A stretch of 64,000 nt of DNA, from positions 1 through 64,000 of IMG/VR virus record IMGVR_UViG_3300035703_000077, one strand, 5' to 3'. The DNA comes from a virus. Of this stretch, positions 63,151-64,000 are shown piece after piece. The position numbers were made by a program, and so were the translations under genes. The notes beneath the pieces were generated by a model. The model ran no database searches. It was not told the origin of the DNA and saw only the letters and a list, made by a program, of their open reading frames with translations. Every line of letters begins with the position of its first letter. Positions within the stretch are counted from its first letter, which is position 1.

Positions 63151-63870
63151 TTATTGTAAAATATAACCTTCTTTTTCAATAAAGTGTAATGCATCTTTAT
63201 ATTTTATAAATTTTGAATCATTACCATCCATTGATTTAATCATAACTCTGTCATTTCTGCCGTATTTCCTATCATTCACAACTTGCGTTGAATATATCCT
63301 ACGCTTATCGGTTATTAAAATTCCATTCAAGTGGTCAATCTCGTGTTGTGCAGTAACACATTCTAGCAAGCCCGTGTCTGACATAACATCATTAAAATTT
63401 TTATATTCTTCTTTATCTGCACTAAAAACCAACTCACCCAAATTATCAGTTTTAACTGTGATTGATTTAGCCCTGATTGTAGATTTTGGTTTTCGTAATG
63501 TATTTGGAATTGATAAACAACCCTCCATATAAACAACAGAGTCTTGGGAATATTCAGTAATAACGGGATTAACCAAAATCAAAGGATCTTTGACATTTAT
63601 AATGCATACTCTTTTATCAATTCCAATTTGATTTGCAGATAATCCAACTCCACCATATAGTTTTAAATAAACAGCAAGTAGAGCCGAAATTCTATTTAAT
63701 TCATCATCAGTTATAGATGAGCTTTCAATTTTATTAGATAAAATACCAACATCTTTTATAATTGGCTTTATATCATCTTTTTGTATATTTGCCAAATGTT
63801 CAAGAGACAGCCATTCTGGCTTCGGTGGCTTTTCTAAATGTATTGTATCCGACCAAGTATTATCTTCCAT
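63151..63870 (-). CDS. def: Peptide deformylase
   Basis: The 239-residue metalloenzyme removes the formyl group from the first Met of new proteins at the ribosome exit. All three motifs are present: GVGLSANQ (74-81), EGCLS with C118, and QHEIDHLNG with H176, E177 and H180, the metal ligands and the catalytic Glu. It is longer than typical (about 170 residues), with an N-terminal helical extension (WLSLEHLANIQKDDIK) and a C-terminal stretch (YGRNDRVMIKSMDGNDSK). Phage deformylases are known, mostly in marine phages. An AAAGGAT site precedes the ATG. Confidence 0.95.
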   Translation of the reverse strand: MEDNTWSDTIHLEKPPKPEWLSLEHLANIQKDDIKPIIKDVGILSNKIESSSITDDELNRISALLAVYLKLYGGVGLSANQIGIDKRVCIINVKDPLILVNPVITEYSQDSVVYMEGCLSIPNTLRKPKSTIRAKSITVKTDNLGELVFSADKEEYKNFNDVMSDTGLLECVTAQHEIDHLNGILITDKRRIYSTQVVNDRKYGRNDRVMIKSMDGNDSKFIKYKDALHFIEKEGYILQ

Positions 63871-63893
63871 TTATATTATCCTTTTTTTTATTA

Positions 63894-64000
63894 TTAAAAT
63901 AGTTTATGCGGTTTTGCTTCATTCATTCCCGCGGATGTAATAACAACGTAATCTGTGTTTCCTTGGTATGTGAGTATATCACTTGCCCCGACATAGGATA
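63894..64000 (-). CDS. Partial gene at the right edge
   Basis: Only the last 34 codons are visible, ending in NEAKPHKLF. The readable part includes SYVGASDILTYQGNTDYVVI. It is hydrophilic and beta-like with no recognised motif. The stop lies 23 bases upstream of the deformylase ATG. The start and most of the protein lie outside the window, so no function can be given. Confidence 0.45.
   Translation of the reverse strand, partial: SYVGASDILTYQGNTDYVVITSAGMNEAKPHKLF

Noticed and set aside
1-64000. CRISPR arrays, insertion sequences, integrase or prophage junctions
   Set aside because: No spaced direct repeats, transposase-like or integrase-like proteins were seen, and all genes run in one direction as in a lytic T4-type phage.

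Overview
The window is a 64 kb piece of the genome of a large, AT-rich, tailed DNA phage with a contractile tail of the T4 type. Every gene I can support lies on the minus strand, so transcription runs from the right edge to the left edge. The T4-type markers are the late sigma factor (gp55-like), baseplate proteins gp25 and gp6, a gp5-like hub, a gp46/gp47 recombination nuclease, a primase, large terminase gp17, portal gp20, prohead protease gp21, scaffold gp22 and the major capsid protein gp23, which runs off the left edge. I see no tRNA genes, CRISPR arrays, insertion sequences or integrases, and no gene-free stretch longer than about 200 bases.

The host is not stated by the sequence. BACON-type domains in tail proteins, a lysozyme-like protein and a membrane protein of kinds I associate with Bacteroidota phages, and a bS21 homologue make a Bacteroidota host my best guess. 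This is inference. About half of the genes carry a clear Shine-Dalgarno sequence and the rest have only an A/T-rich leader.

Layout in transcription order (right to left): 64.0-61.6 kb holds peptide deformylase, small proteins and a secreted or anchored lysozyme-like enzyme. 61.6-54.4 kb holds the late sigma factor and the baseplate (hub with a VanY-type peptidase, gp25, gp6, a DNRLRE-like protein). 54.4-35.7 kb holds very large baseplate or fibre proteins with BACON, Ig-like, LamG-like and Pro/Thr- or Gly-rich segments. 35.7-31.1 kb holds a GIY-YIG nuclease, a primase and a single-chain fusion of gp47 and gp46. 31.1-26.8 kb is a long fibre with an S74 self-cleaving chaperone and an extremely cysteine-rich distal third. 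26.7-20.1 kb is a seven-gene sugar cluster (six glycosyltransferases and UDP-galactopyranose mutase). 19.6-14.8 kb is a transcription unit flanked by terminators that encodes a 1478-residue multi-enzyme polyprotein. 14.7-1 kb is the head module: gp17, gp20, gp21, gp22, gp23, with many small genes between them.

The most interesting feature is a probable capsid-cargo system. Many small head-module proteins start with one related amphipathic helix (for example MKITKSQLREIIREVINE) ending in an L/I-x-E site, the consensus cut by T4-type prohead proteases. In T4 such N-terminal peptides send proteins into the prohead core before gp21 removes them. The giant polyprotein has L-x-E sites at its module boundaries and combines a nucleotidyltransferase, an HExxH metalloprotease-like domain, a GNAT acetyltransferase and a KxDG ligase-like domain. 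I infer a set of enzymes packaged with the DNA, matured in the head and injected at infection. A second theme is translation: phage bS21, a class II aminoacyl-tRNA-synthetase-like core protein and peptide deformylase are all encoded here.
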